Source: Sphaerotilus sp. (lineage in GTDB: Bacteria; Pseudomonadota; Gammaproteobacteria; Burkholderiales; Burkholderiaceae_C). From it: 51,488 bases of DNA. Below the pieces are notes generated by a model. It did no database searches. It was given only the letters and a program-made list of their open reading frames with translations, and was not told the DNA's origin. The position numbers and the translations under genes are program-made. Positions 1 to 10,462 of the stretch are shown here, one piece after another; positions within the stretch are counted from its first letter, which is position 1, and every line of letters starts with the position of its first letter. The stretch spans positions 1 to 51,488 of the forward strand of contig JAAFKB010000018.1 of the NCBI GenBank assembly GCA_013299055.1, written 5' to 3'.

Positions 1-1
1 G

Positions 2-238
2 CCGGGCATCGACCTGCTGACCAAGGTGATCCCGGTCAAGAACATCCTGTTCGCCAGCGAGATGATCGGCGCCGTGCGCGGCATCGACCCGGAAACCGGC
101 CACTACTACGACGACACGAAACGCTACGTCGCCGCGACCGCCAACCTGACCGACGCAGAGCGGCACATGGTGTACGAAGGCAATGCCCGCCGCGTGTTCA
201 GCCGCCTGGACACGGCGCTCAAGGCCAAGGGCCTTTGA
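2..238 (+). CDS. ligJ: 4-oxalomesaconate hydratase, C-terminal end (partial)
   Basis: The open frame enters from the left edge and ends at a TGA at 236-238, giving about 78 residues. The sequence around KNILFASEMIGAVRG, followed by GHYYDDTKRY and ending YEGNARRVFSRLD, is the C-terminal signature of the amidohydrolase-2 family hydratase LigJ. LigJ hydrates 4-oxalomesaconate to 4-carboxy-4-hydroxy-2-oxoadipate in the protocatechuate 4,5-cleavage pathway. Context agrees, since ligK, ligI, ligA, ligB and ligC follow on the same strand. The catalytic metal-binding part lies outside the window and cannot be checked. A T-tailed hairpin directly follows the stop. Confidence 0.88.
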   Translation, partial: PGIDLLTKVIPVKNILFASEMIGAVRGIDPETGHYYDDTKRYVAATANLTDAERHMVYEGNARRVFSRLDTALKAKGL

Positions 239-244
239 GCGGTC

Positions 245-290
245 ACCGGGGACGAGGGCGTACCTCGGGCGCCAACACGTCCCGGTTTTT
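245..290 (+). terminator. Rho-independent terminator candidate after ligJ
   Basis: ACCGGGGACG at 245-254 can pair with CGTCCCGGT at 278-286 with one bulged G, and a run of five T (286-290) follows directly. A smaller nested hairpin, CGAGG/CCTCG at 253-257 and 263-267, competes with it. The position, seven bases after the ligJ stop, fits a terminator separating ligJ from the FecR gene. No folding energy was calculated. Confidence 0.55.
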
Positions 291-409
291 CCTGGAATAT
301 GCGCGAACCCGCCACCATCCGCGGGCGCGGCGGCTTGGCGGGGTGGCAGGCAAGGCTAAACTCTTCCGCCACATCCCGTCTCCATTCCCGTCCTAGCCCA
401 ACCGCCTCC

Positions 410-2113
410 ATGCCGCCTCGTTCCTGGTCTTGCGTGCAGGTCTTCTTGTGGTCACTGGCCCTGGTCGCCAGCACCAGCGCGGTGGCCGCCGCTCCGGTTC
501 CTGCATCGACGCCTCCGTCTGCGGCGGGGAGTGACCCCAGCCTTTCCTACACCGTCACCGCCGCCAGCCGCGATACCCTGATCGCGCTGGGCCGGCGTCT
601 GCTGGCCGATCCACGCCAGTGGCCGCAGGTGCAGGCCTTCAACCGGATCGCCGACCCGCACCGCCTGCCGGCCGGCACGGTGCTGCGCATTCCCGTGCGG
701 TTGCTGGCCAGGCAGGCGGCCGCGGCGCAGGTGCTGGCGGTGTCGGGCGATGTCCGCGGCGCCGATGGCCGTGCGGTGGTGGAAGGGCAGGCCGTGCCGC
801 AGGGGGGCAGCCTGCGCACGGGTGACGGTCAGGCAACGGTGCGGCTGGTGGATGGCACGGTGCTGCGGCTGCGGCCGGTCACGGCGGTGCAGGTGGAGGT
901 CTCGCAGCGTCTGCCCCGGGTGGGTGGCGTCCTGTCTGGCGTGCGCGTCCAGGAGGGCCAGGTCGAGGTGAAGGCCCAGAAGACGACCAACGGCGGCCTG
1001 CCCGGCTTTTCCGTCAGCACGCCGCAGGGGCTGCTGGGCGTGCGCGGCACGGAGTTCCGTGTCGCCGTGGACGGCCACGCCGAGGTGACGCGCAGCGAGG
1101 TGCTCGAAGGGCAGGTCGCCGCCGACGGCCTCCACGGCAAGCCGGGTCAGCGGGTCCACGCCGGCCATGGCGTCGTCGTGGACCGCACAGGCGACGTGTC
1201 GCCGCCGGTCCCGCTGCTCGCGGCGCCGGACCTCGCGGGCCTGGCCGTGCTGCAGGAGCGGGTGCTGGTGCGCATGCCGGTCGTGGCCCAGGCCGGCGCG
1301 GTGGCGTATCTGGGGCAGATCGCGGCCGATGCACGGTTCGAGCCCGTGCTGCAGACGGTGCGCTCGGCGGTGCATGGCGGCGCGGCGGAGTTGCGGTTCG
1401 CGGGTCTGCCGGACGGCCGCTACGTGCTGCGCATCCGGGCCGAGGACGCGTGGGGGTTGCAAGGTCTGGACGCCGAGCACACCTTCACCCTGAAAGCCCG
1501 TCCCGAGCCGCCGCTGCCCACCGCGCCGGCCACTGGGGCCATCCTGACCGCGACGCAGGTCGAATTCACCTGGACCGCCAACCAGGACGCCCGCAGCTAC
1601 CGCTGGCAACTCTCGGGTAGCGAGGATTTTCGCACCCTGCTGGAGGACCGGCACGGGCTGAACGGCACCTCGCTGTCGGTGGCGGGCCTGCTGCCGGGCA
1701 TCTACCACTGGCGTCTGGCGAGCGAGCGCAGTGCCAGCGACCAAGGCCCGTTCGGCGCGGTGCAGCGGCTGGAACTCCGCGCGCAGCCGGCACCGCCGGC
1801 TCCGCCGACGGTCGGCCCGGGCGGGATCCGGCTGGCATGGGAAGGCTTGCCGGGCCAGACCTTCGAGGTCGAATTCGCACGCGATGCCCGGTTCACCGCG
1901 GTCGAGCTGCTGCGCCAGACGACCATGCCGGCGCTGGCCGTGACCCTGCCCGGCACCGGCCGCTATTTCGTGCGGCTGCGGGCACGCGACCCGGACGGCT
2001 ACCTCGGCCCTTACACCGTGCCCCAGCAATTCGACATCCCCAACTGCCTGCGCGACGGCCACGGCGGCTGCACCACGAGCACCGCCGGTCCCCCGATCCT
2101 GATCGGACCCTGA
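410..2113 (+). CDS. FecR-domain protein with LysM-like and fibronectin-like regions, secreted
   Basis: The protein has 567 residues from the ATG at 410. That start is preferred over upstream in-frame codons because it opens directly onto a signal peptide (hydrophobic core about residues 9-28, ending AAA). A LysM-like segment follows (about 47-97, YTVTAASRDTL to GTVLRIP). Next is a FecR domain (about 105-250) with the typical SGDV start and a SVSTPQGLLGVRGTEF core. Two beta-sandwich repeats of fibronectin type III character lie at about 310-550. Only three bases separate it from the CHASE2 kinase, so the pair is one operon. FecR/LysM proteins next to CHASE2 sensors are a recurrent arrangement and probably form an envelope sensing pair. 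The ligand is unknown. Confidence 0.8.
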   Translation: MPPRSWSCVQVFLWSLALVASTSAVAAAPVPASTPPSAAGSDPSLSYTVTAASRDTLIALGRRLLADPRQWPQVQAFNRIADPHRLPAGTVLRIPVRLLARQAAAAQVLAVSGDVRGADGRAVVEGQAVPQGGSLRTGDGQATVRLVDGTVLRLRPVTAVQVEVSQRLPRVGGVLSGVRVQEGQVEVKAQKTTNGGLPGFSVSTPQGLLGVRGTEFRVAVDGHAEVTRSEVLEGQVAADGLHGKPGQRVHAGHGVVVDRTGDVSPPVPLLAAPDLAGLAVLQERVLVRMPVVAQAGAVAYLGQIAADARFEPVLQTVRSAVHGGAAELRFAGLPDGRYVLRIRAEDAWGLQGLDAEHTFTLKARPEPPLPTAPATGAILTATQVEFTWTANQDARSYRWQLSGSEDFRTLLEDRHGLNGTSLSVAGLLPGIYHWRLASERSASDQGPFGAVQRLELRAQPAPPAPPTVGPGGIRLAWEGLPGQTFEVEFARDARFTAVELLRQTTMPALAVTLPGTGRYFVRLRARDPDGYLGPYTVPQQFDIPNCLRDGHGGCTTSTAGPPILIGP

Positions 2114-2116
2114 CCC

Positions 2117-4480
2117 ATGCACCCGCAGGCGCTGCGCTGGCCACGGCTGGGCGGCACGACCGGCGTGGCGCTGCTGCTGGCGGTGCTGGCCTTCGTGCTG
2201 CCGCTGAGCGGCTGGACGTGGCGCGCCGACCGGCTGGTCTACGACATCGGCCTGTCCACCTGGCGCCGCCCGGTCCCCGAGGGCATCACCATCGTCGCGA
2301 TCGACGACGCCAGCGTGGCCGCCATCGGGCGCTGGCCGTGGCCGCGGGCGGTGCATGCGACGCTGCTGTCCCGGCTGGCCGACGCCAAACCGAAGGCCAT
2401 CGGGCTGGACGTGACCTTCAGCGAGCCGGACCCCGATCCCGCACAGGACCAGCTGCTCGCCCGCCAGCTGGCCAAGGCGGCGCCCGTGGTGCTCTCCGTC
2501 GACTGGATGTCTGCGGGTTTCGGCCAGCCGCCCATGCTGCTCGCGCCGGTCACGGGCCTGCCACCGGGGGTGGGGCTGGGCACGGCCGAAGCTTCGGTGG
2601 ACGCCGACGGGGTGATGCGCCACGCCTTCCTCTCGGCCGGGTCCGCGCAGTCGCTGGTGCCGCACATGGCGGTGGCGTTGCTGCAGGCGGCGGGCGAGTC
2701 ACCGGCGCCGGGCCTGCCGGTCTCGACGGACGACGAGACCGATCTCGGACGCGGGCGCGGGCCGTGGCAGCGTGGCGCACGTTTTCTGGTGCGCTATGCC
2801 GGTCCGCCGGGGCATCTGGACCAGGTCTCGTATGCCGATGTGCTGCGCGGCGCGGTCCCGCCTGGGCGGCTGGCGGGGCGCTACGTGCTGGTGGGCATGA
2901 CCGCCACCGGGCTGGGCGACACGGTGGCCACACCCGTGAACCGCCAGCGCCACGCCATGCCCGGCGTCGAGGTGCTGGGCCACGCGCTCTACACGCTGCG
3001 CAGCGGCGACACGGTGCGGGCCGCGTCGCCGCTGTTCAGTGGTGCGCTGTCGGCCGTGCTGGTGCTGGTCCTGATGGCGGGCCTCCAGCGGCTGGGGGCG
3101 CGCTGGGCGCTGGCGCTGGCGGTGGGGGCGTGGCCGGTGGTGATCGGGGCCAGCCTGCTCGCCTTGGGGATCGGGCTGTGGTGGAGCCCGGTGTCGTGGG
3201 CCTTGGCCGCCGCCTTGGCCTACCCCGTGTGGAGCTGGCGGCAGCTGGAGCAGGCGGTGGATGCGCTGGATGCCGAGATCGGGCGTCTGGTGCCCGAGGG
3301 TGGTCTGGGCATGGGCGCCGTCGCCCCGCCAGCGTCGCGGCGGCGCGATGTGCTGGCGCTGCGGCTCGACACGCTGCACACCGCCACCGACACCCTGCGC
3401 AGTGCCCGGCGTTTCCTCTCGGACGCGCTGGCCGGCATGCCCACCGCGATGGCCGTCACCGACCCTCGGGGCCGCGTGCTGCTGGCCAACGCCTTGGCGG
3501 CGCAGTTGTTCGAGCTGGGCAAGGCCGAGGACATGCTCGGCATGGAACTGCCGGGCTTGCTGGTCGAGTTCGTGCCAGCCAAGGGCGTGGGGGAGGAGGT
3601 GGACCTGGAGGCGATCTTCCAGCCCGGCAGTGCGCCCCCCATTGGCTGGACGGTCGAGGCGCGGGCGGAGCGGCTGGGTGACTTCCTGCTCCACTTCGCC
3701 CCGGTCCTCCTGCTGGAACAACAACGCTGGGTGGTGACGTTTTCCGACGTGAGCGCGATCAAGCAGGCGCAGCGGCGGCGTGACCGGGCGCTGGCCTTCG
3801 TCTCGCACGACCTGCGCTCGCCCGCCAACACCATCGTGCTGCTGGCGGACCTGTACCAGCGCGGCCGCCTGGACATGCCGCTGGATGGCTTCCTGACCGA
3901 GATCCAGCGTCTGGGCTCGCGCACGCTGCAGCTGGCCGACGACTTCGTGCGCGTGTCGCATGTGGAGTCGAGGCCGTTGCAGGTGGCGTCGGTCGCGGTG
4001 GCGGCGCTGCTGGACGAGGTGGCGGCGGATTTCCGGCCGCAGGCGGTGGCGGCGGAGGTGGTGCTGGTCTGGCGCGCCGACCCGGACAGCGCGGCCCTGT
4101 CTGCCGGGCACTGGCCGATGGACCGTGCGCTGGTGCAGCGGGCGGTGGGCAATCTGGTGTCCAACGCGATCAAGCACAGCCCGGTCGGGGCGGCGGTCAC
4201 GCTGCTGGTGGGCGGCAGCACCCGACAGGACGTGCTGCAGCTGACCGTGTGTGACCAGGGACCGGGCCTCACGCCCATGCAGCGCGAGCGCCTGAACCAC
4301 GGCGACGACGGCCTGCCTGCCGAGGCCATGGGCGGCGTGGGGCTGGGTCTGCAGTTCGTGCAGCGCGTGGCGCAGCGCCACCGGGGTCGGCTGGTGGCGC
4401 TGGACGGTGGCGATGGGGCCGGCGGGCGGTTCGCGCTGACGCTGGGGCGTCTGGACATGCCAAAACGAGATAACTGCTAG
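2117..4480 (+). CDS. CHASE2-PAS hybrid sensor histidine kinase
   Basis: The protein has 787 residues. A first membrane segment (about 14-33) is followed by an extracytoplasmic CHASE2 domain (about 35-305, including [19 protein letters not shown]). Three membrane helices follow (about 310-380), then a PAS-like region (about 425-540). The HisKA phosphoacceptor is H564 in FVSHDLRSP. The HATPase region is about 650-785 (N box [13 protein letters not shown]1 DQGPGL, G2 [10 protein letters not shown]). No response regulator gene is adjacent, so its partner is elsewhere. It forms a two-gene unit with the upstream FecR protein, inserted between ligJ and ligK. Whether it senses aromatic compounds or envelope state cannot be told from sequence. 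Confidence 0.87.
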   Translation: MHPQALRWPRLGGTTGVALLLAVLAFVLPLSGWTWRADRLVYDIGLSTWRRPVPEGITIVAIDDASVAAIGRWPWPRAVHATLLSRLADAKPKAIGLDVTFSEPDPDPAQDQLLARQLAKAAPVVLSVDWMSAGFGQPPMLLAPVTGLPPGVGLGTAEASVDADGVMRHAFLSAGSAQSLVPHMAVALLQAAGESPAPGLPVSTDDETDLGRGRGPWQRGARFLVRYAGPPGHLDQVSYADVLRGAVPPGRLAGRYVLVGMTATGLGDTVATPVNRQRHAMPGVEVLGHALYTLRSGDTVRAASPLFSGALSAVLVLVLMAGLQRLGARWALALAVGAWPVVIGASLLALGIGLWWSPVSWALAAALAYPVWSWRQLEQAVDALDAEIGRLVPEGGLGMGAVAPPASRRRDVLALRLDTLHTATDTLRSARRFLSDALAGMPTAMAVTDPRGRVLLANALAAQLFELGKAEDMLGMELPGLLVEFVPAKGVGEEVDLEAIFQPGSAPPIGWTVEARAERLGDFLLHFAPVLLLEQQRWVVTFSDVSAIKQAQRRRDRALAFVSHDLRSPANTIVLLADLYQRGRLDMPLDGFLTEIQRLGSRTLQLADDFVRVSHVESRPLQVASVAVAALLDEVAADFRPQAVAAEVVLVWRADPDSAALSAGHWPMDRALVQRAVGNLVSNAIKHSPVGAAVTLLVGGSTRQDVLQLTVCDQGPGLTPMQRERLNHGDDGLPAEAMGGVGLGLQFVQRVAQRHRGRLVALDGGDGAGGRFALTLGRLDMPKRDNC

Positions 4481-4483
4481 TCC

Positions 4484-4506
4484 GCCATGCCTGTGGTCGG
4501 CATGGC
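4484..4506 (+). repeat. Perfect 8-bp inverted repeat after the kinase gene
   Basis: GCCATGCC (4484-4491) and GGCATGGC (4499-4506) are exact inverted copies around a 7-base spacer, starting three bases after the kinase stop codon. It could end transcription of the FecR-kinase unit, but no T run follows, so a regulator binding site for the downstream ligK operon is equally possible. Confidence 0.5.
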
Positions 4507-4559
4507 CGCGCCGCCTCAGAATGCGTGCAACCCTCCGCCAGACCCAAGGAATCCCGTCC

Positions 4560-5243
4560 ATGTACGAACTCGGCGTTGTCTACCGCAACATCCCCCGCGC
4601 CAACCGCGAAGCCACCGATCGCCTGGCCGCCCTCGGCTCGGCGACCGTCCACGAAGCCATGGGCCGCGTCGGTCTGCTCAAACCCTGCATGCGCCCGATC
4701 CAGGTCGGCACGCAGGTCTCGGGCACGGCGGTCACGGTGCTGCTGCAGCCCGGCGACAACTGGATGATGCATGTCGCTGCCGAGCAGATCCAGCCGGGCG
4801 ACATCGTCATCGCGGCGGTCACGGCCGACTGCACCGACGGCTACTTCGGCGACCTGCTGGCGACCTCGTTCATGGCGCGTGGGGCACGGGCGCTGGTCAT
4901 CGACGCCGGCGTGCGCGACGTGAAGACGCTCAAGGAGATGGGCTTTCCCGTCTGGTCGAAGGCGATCAGCGCCAAGGGCACGATCAAGGCCACGCTCGGC
5001 TCGGTGAACATCCCCATCGTCTGTGCCGGGATGCTGGTCAACCCCGGTGACGCGGTGGTCGCCGACGACGACGGCGTGTGCTGCGTGCCGGCTGCCCGCG
5101 TGGTCGAAGTGGCCGATCTGGCCGCCAAGCGCGAGAGCTTCGAGGGCGAGAAGCGCGACAAGCTGGCCTCGGGCATCCTGGGGCTGGACATGTACAAGAT
5201 GCGCGAGCCACTGGCCAAGGCCGGGCTGAAGTACATCGACTGA
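4560..5243 (+). CDS. ligK: 4-carboxy-4-hydroxy-2-oxoadipate aldolase
   Basis: The protein has 227 residues, typical of the class II HMG/CHA aldolase (RraA-like) family. LigK cleaves 4-carboxy-4-hydroxy-2-oxoadipate to pyruvate and oxaloacetate, the last step of PCA 4,5-cleavage. Family motifs are present: [24 protein letters not shown] contains the GDLL loop at 97-100 and the R119/D120 pair expected to bind substrate and the divalent metal. The start at 4560 lies after a CCAAGGAATC spacer. It opens a run of six closely spaced lig-related genes. RraA, the RNase E inhibitor, is a related fold, but the length, C-terminal tail and context favour the aldolase. Confidence 0.92.
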   Translation: MYELGVVYRNIPRANREATDRLAALGSATVHEAMGRVGLLKPCMRPIQVGTQVSGTAVTVLLQPGDNWMMHVAAEQIQPGDIVIAAVTADCTDGYFGDLLATSFMARGARALVIDAGVRDVKTLKEMGFPVWSKAISAKGTIKATLGSVNIPIVCAGMLVNPGDAVVADDDGVCCVPAARVVEVADLAAKRESFEGEKRDKLASGILGLDMYKMREPLAKAGLKYID

Positions 5244-5265
5244 ACCCACCGGGCGGGAGTGAGCC

Positions 5266-6186
5266 ATGACCGATCCCCTCCGCTGGTGCGTCGGCCTTGT
5301 CGGTTACGGCGAGGTCGGGCGCATCCTGGCCGAGGACTTGCGCGCCCGGGGCGTGACGGTCCATGCCTTCGACCTGAAACTGGCCGGCGAATCGGGTGCG
5401 GCGCTGCGGGCGCACGCCGCCGCACAGGGCGTGGTCCTGCGCAGCAGCCACGCCACGCTGGCCGCCCACGCCGACCTCGTCGTGTCCGCCGTCACCGCCA
5501 GCCAGACCGTGGCGGTCGCGCAGGCGTGTGGCCCCCATGTGCGGCGTGACAGCTACTTCCTTGATGTCAACTCCGCGTCCCCTGGCGCCAAGCAGCGCGC
5601 AGCGGCCTTGATCGACGTGGAGGGCGGGCGCTACGTCGAAGCGGCCGTGATGACCAGCATTCCGCCGCACCGCCTTCGGGTGCCGCTGCTGCTGGGCGGG
5701 GCCTTCGCCGCCGAACTCTCGCCGCTGGTCAACGCGCTGGGCTTTTCCTCGACCGTTGCCAGCGAGCGGCTCGGTGTGGCGTCGGCCACCAAGATGTGCC
5801 GCAGCGTGATGGTCAAGGGCCTCGAAGCCATGGTCATCGAGAGCTTCACCACGGCGCGCCACTACGGTGTCGAGGACGCGGTGATCGCCTCGCTGCATGA
5901 AACCTTTCCCGGCATCGACTGGGAAAAGCAGGCCGCCTATTTTTTCCAGCGCGTCATCGAGCATGGCCGCCGCCGCAGCGAGGAAGTGCGCGAGGTGGCG
6001 GTGACCGTCCATGACGCGGGGCTGACCCCGTGGTCGGCGTTCGGCACGGCCGAGCGACAAGGCTGGGTTGCCGATCTGGCCGACGCTGGCCTGTTCGGTC
6101 CTCGGGGCACCCCCGGATTCGCCCGCAGCGCCGACTGGCGCACCGAAGCCGATCGCCTGCTCGGCCACGTCAAACCCCAAGACTGA
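5266..6186 (+). CDS. NAD(P)-dependent oxidoreductase, DUF1932/6-phosphogluconate dehydrogenase-like
   Basis: The protein has 306 residues. The N-terminal Rossmann motif VGLVGYGEVGRIL (about 9-21) is a GxGxxG fold, and the C-terminal part (about 190-265) resembles the DUF1932 domain with SATKMCRSVMVKGLEAM, where the lysine sits at the place of the beta-hydroxyacid dehydrogenase catalytic lysine. GGGAG lies upstream of the ATG. The gene is embedded between ligK and ligI with short gaps, so co-expression with the PCA 4,5 pathway is likely. No step of the classic pathway needs this enzyme. It may reduce or isomerise a side product or feed in another substrate, but the substrate is unknown. Confidence 0.78.
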   Translation: MTDPLRWCVGLVGYGEVGRILAEDLRARGVTVHAFDLKLAGESGAALRAHAAAQGVVLRSSHATLAAHADLVVSAVTASQTVAVAQACGPHVRRDSYFLDVNSASPGAKQRAAALIDVEGGRYVEAAVMTSIPPHRLRVPLLLGGAFAAELSPLVNALGFSSTVASERLGVASATKMCRSVMVKGLEAMVIESFTTARHYGVEDAVIASLHETFPGIDWEKQAAYFFQRVIEHGRRRSEEVREVAVTVHDAGLTPWSAFGTAERQGWVADLADAGLFGPRGTPGFARSADWRTEADRLLGHVKPQD

Positions 6187-6195
6187 GAGACTTCC

Positions 6196-7146
6196 ATGAG
6201 CAAACCGACTTCCGGTGATTTCACCAAGACCGCCGGGTGGGTGGACTGGTACACCGGCCCCGCCAAGCCCGTGTTCCAGTTGCCCGCAGGCGCTGTCGAT
6301 GCGCACTGCCACGTCTTCGGCCCCGGCGCCGAGTTCCCTTACGCACCCGAGCGCAAGTACACGCCTTGCGACGCCTCGAAGCACGCGCTGTACGCGCTGC
6401 GCGACCACCTCGGCTTCGCCCGCAACGTCGTCGTGCAGGCCACCTGCCACGGCGCCGACAACCGGGCGATGATCGACGCCTGCGTGTCCTCGGGCGGCAA
6501 GGCGCGGGGCGTGGCCACCGTGCGGCGCAGCGTCACCGACGACGAACTGCAGGCGATGCACGCGGCCGGCGTGCGCGGCGTGCGCTTCAACTTCGTGAAA
6601 AGGCTGGTGGACTTCACGCCGAAAGACGAGCTGATGGAGATCGCCGCCCGCATCGGCCAGCTCGGCTGGCACGTCGTCATCTACTTCGAGGCGGTCGATC
6701 TGCCCGAGCTGTGGGACTTCTTCACCGCGCTGCCGACGACCGTGGTGGTCGATCACATGGGCCGCCCGGATGTCTCCAAGCCGATCGACGGCCCCGAGTT
6801 CACGCTGTTCCTGGACTTCATGCGCCAGCACCCGAACGTCTGGAGCAAGGTGAGCTGCCCCGAGCGCCTGAGCGTCACCGGCCCGAAGGCGCTGGACGGC
6901 GAACGCGACGCCTACACCGACGTGGTGCCCTTCGCCCGCCGCGTGGTCGAGGAATTCCCCGACCGCGTGCTCTGGGGCACCGACTGGCCGCACCCGAACC
7001 TGAAGGACCACATGCCCGACGACGGCCTGCTGGTCGATTTCATCCCGCACATCGCGCCGACCGCCGAGCTGCAGAAGAAGCTGTTGGTGGACAACCCGAT
7101 GCGCCTGTACTGGCCGGACGAAGTCAACGCTGCCCAAGGAGCCTGA
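6196..7146 (+). CDS. ligI: 2-pyrone-4,6-dicarboxylate lactonase
   Basis: The protein has 316 residues and belongs to the amidohydrolase superfamily. It hydrolyses 2-pyrone-4,6-dicarboxylate to 4-oxalomesaconate, following LigC. Visible family features are the HCH motif (H37, H39 in VDAHCHVFG) and the catalytic aspartate D263 in LWGTDWPHPN near the C-terminus. The sequence VVVDHMGRPD (about 190-199) is also characteristic. LigI works without a bound metal in the characterised Sphingobium enzyme. The gene lies 9 bases after the dehydrogenase and 3 bases before ligA, so the genes are co-transcribed. Confidence 0.94.
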   Translation: MSKPTSGDFTKTAGWVDWYTGPAKPVFQLPAGAVDAHCHVFGPGAEFPYAPERKYTPCDASKHALYALRDHLGFARNVVVQATCHGADNRAMIDACVSSGGKARGVATVRRSVTDDELQAMHAAGVRGVRFNFVKRLVDFTPKDELMEIAARIGQLGWHVVIYFEAVDLPELWDFFTALPTTVVVDHMGRPDVSKPIDGPEFTLFLDFMRQHPNVWSKVSCPERLSVTGPKALDGERDAYTDVVPFARRVVEEFPDRVLWGTDWPHPNLKDHMPDDGLLVDFIPHIAPTAELQKKLLVDNPMRLYWPDEVNAAQGA

Positions 7147-7149
7147 GCC

Positions 7150-8468
<1,319 letters not shown>

Positions 8469-8502
8469 ACCCGATTCGAACCCCATTCAAGGACTCTCTG
8501 AC

Positions 8503-9474
8503 ATGAGCACTCCGCATCAAGGCCCCATCCGTGTCGCGCTGGCGGGCGCCGGTGCCTTCGGCATCAAGCACCTCGACGGCATCCAGAACATCGACGGTGT
8601 CGAAGTCGTCTCGCTGATCAGCCGCGACCTGGACAAGACCCGTGAGACCGCCGCCCGGTACGGCATCCAGCACGTCACCACCGACCTCAACGAGTCGCTG
8701 GCGCTGCCCGAAGTCGATGCCGTCATCCTCTGCACGCCGACCCAGATGCACGCCGCGCAGACGCTGGCGTGCCTGAAGGCGGGCAAGCATGTGCAGGTGG
8801 AGATCCCGCTGTGCGACGTGCTGGCCGAGGGCGAAGAGGTGGTCCGCGTGGCCAAGGCATCGGGTCTGGTGGCGATGTGCGGCCACACCCGGCGCTTCAA
8901 TCCGAGCCACCAGTACGTCCACAACCGGATCACGGCGGGCGAGTTCAACCTCCAGCAGATGGACGTGCAGACGTATTTCTTCCGCCGCACCAACATGAAC
9001 GCGCTGGGTCAGGCGCGTTCGTGGACCGACCACCTGCTGTGGCACCACGCCGCGCACACGGTCGATCTGTTCGCCTACCAGTGCGGCTCGCCGATCGTGA
9101 AGGCCAACGCGATTCAAGGCCCGATCCATCCGACGCTCGGCATCGCGATGGACATGAGCATCCAGTTGAAGGCCGCCAACGGCGCGGTCTGCACGCTGAG
9201 CCTGAGCTTCAACAACAACGGCCCGCTCGGCACCTTCTTCCGCTACATCGGCGACAGCGCGACCTACCTCGCCCGCTACGACGATCTGTTCTCGGGCAAG
9301 GAAGAGAAGATCGACGTGTCGCAGGTGGCGGTGTCGATGAACGGCATCGAGCTGCAGGACCGCGAGTTCTTCGCCGCGATCCGCGAAGGGCGGCAGCCGA
9401 ATGCGAGTGTGGAGGGTGTGCTGGCCTGCTACCAGGTGCTGCACGGTCTGGAACAGCAACTCGACGCCGGCTGA
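8503..9474 (+). CDS. ligC: 4-carboxy-2-hydroxymuconate-6-semialdehyde dehydrogenase
   Basis: The protein has 323 residues and belongs to the GFO/IDH/MocA oxidoreductase family. The N-terminal nucleotide-binding motif is ALAGAGAFGIKH (about 12-23). The EIPLCDVLAEGEEV segment occupies the place of the family's EKP region, and the C-terminal half is the usual substrate domain. LigC oxidises the hemiacetal form of the ring-cleavage product to 2-pyrone-4,6-dicarboxylate with NADP+. The ATG at 8503 follows a CAAGGA-like ribosome site. Its position after ligAB and before the binding protein gene supports the call. Confidence 0.94.
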   Translation: MSTPHQGPIRVALAGAGAFGIKHLDGIQNIDGVEVVSLISRDLDKTRETAARYGIQHVTTDLNESLALPEVDAVILCTPTQMHAAQTLACLKAGKHVQVEIPLCDVLAEGEEVVRVAKASGLVAMCGHTRRFNPSHQYVHNRITAGEFNLQQMDVQTYFFRRTNMNALGQARSWTDHLLWHHAAHTVDLFAYQCGSPIVKANAIQGPIHPTLGIAMDMSIQLKAANGAVCTLSLSFNNNGPLGTFFRYIGDSATYLARYDDLFSGKEEKIDVSQVAVSMNGIELQDREFFAAIREGRQPNASVEGVLACYQVLHGLEQQLDAG

Positions 9475-9481
9475 GATCAAC

Positions 9482-10462
9482 ATGCCGTTGTACCCAAACC
9501 GCCGCAAGGTGTTGACCACCCTGGCCGCCGCTGCCGCACTGCCGACGATGGCGCAGGCGCAGGCCGCGTTCCCGAGCAAGCCGATCACGCTGCTGGTGCC
9601 GTTCGCGCCAGGGGGCATCGCCGACATCACCGCCCGCACGGTGGCGCAGGCGATGGGGCCGCTGCTCGGGCAGACCGTCGTGGTCGAGAACAAGCCCAGT
9701 GCCGGCAGCATCGTCGCCTCGCAGGCGGTGGCCAAGGCGGCGCCGGACGGCCACACGCTGCTGCTGATGAGCAACGGCAACGCGGTGAGTGCCAGCCTGT
9801 TCAAGAAGCTGCCCTTCGACGTGACCCAGGATTTCGCGCCGATCACGACACTCGGCTTCTTCGAGATGGTGGTGGCGGTCGATGCCGCGTCGCGCTTCAA
9901 GTCGTTGGGTGGACTGCTGGCCTACGCCAAGGCCAACCCCGGCAAGCTCAACATCGGCACCATCGCCGTCGGCTCGACGCAGAACCTCGCCGCCGAGCTG
10001 CTGAAGCTGCGTGCCGGGCTGGATGCGGTGATCGTGCCGTTCAAGGGCTCGCCGGACGTGCTGCGGGCGCTCAAGGCCGGCGACATCGACGTGGCAGTGG
10101 AAATTCTCGGCCCGACGATGGGGCAGATCACGGGTGGTGCGGTGCGGGCGCTGGCGCTGACCGACGACCGGCGCAACCCGGTGCTGCCGGACGTGCCGAC
10201 GGTGCAGGAGGCCGGCGTGGCCAACTACGACGTGACCTCGTGGAACGCGCTGGCCGCCCCGGCCGGCACGCCCGTCGACGTGATCGCCAAGGTGGGCAAG
10301 GCCGCCCGCGACGCGCTGGCGACACCGGCGGTCACCAAGCGGCTGCAGGAACTCGGCGTGCGCGCACAGCCGGGCACACCCGCCCAGATGGAGGCGCTGC
10401 TGGTCAGCGAGATTCGCCGCTGGCGCGACGTGATCCAGGCGGCGAAGATCGAGCAGCAGTGA
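9482..10462 (+). CDS. Bug-type periplasmic solute-binding protein (TctC family)
   Basis: The protein has 326 residues from the ATG at 9482, seven bases after ligC. It starts with a signal peptide having a twin-arginine-like NRRKVLTTLAAAAALP segment and a cleavage site near AQAQA. The mature part shows the Bug pattern: FPSKPITLLVPFAPGG, DITARTVAQ, and the VENKPSAGS and PDGHTLL segments. Bug proteins bind small carboxylates, including aromatic acids, for tripartite TctABC transporters. No tctA or tctB is in the window, which is normal for the many orphan Bug proteins of Burkholderiales. Co-location suggests a PCA-related aromatic acid as ligand (inference). Confidence 0.9.
   Translation: MPLYPNRRKVLTTLAAAAALPTMAQAQAAFPSKPITLLVPFAPGGIADITARTVAQAMGPLLGQTVVVENKPSAGSIVASQAVAKAAPDGHTLLLMSNGNAVSASLFKKLPFDVTQDFAPITTLGFFEMVVAVDAASRFKSLGGLLAYAKANPGKLNIGTIAVGSTQNLAAELLKLRAGLDAVIVPFKGSPDVLRALKAGDIDVAVEILGPTMGQITGGAVRALALTDDRRNPVLPDVPTVQEAGVANYDVTSWNALAAPAGTPVDVIAKVGKAARDALATPAVTKRLQELGVRAQPGTPAQMEALLVSEIRRWRDVIQAAKIEQQ

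Noticed and set aside
452..2665. Long minus-strand frame opposite the FecR and kinase genes
   Set aside because: The translation is His/Arg/Gln/Gly-rich with no domain sense, a usual shadow of high-GC coding DNA.
2699..4561. 620-codon minus-strand frame opposite the CHASE2 kinase
   Set aside because: Low-complexity His/Gln/Arg composition and no ribosome site; the plus strand carries a clear kinase.
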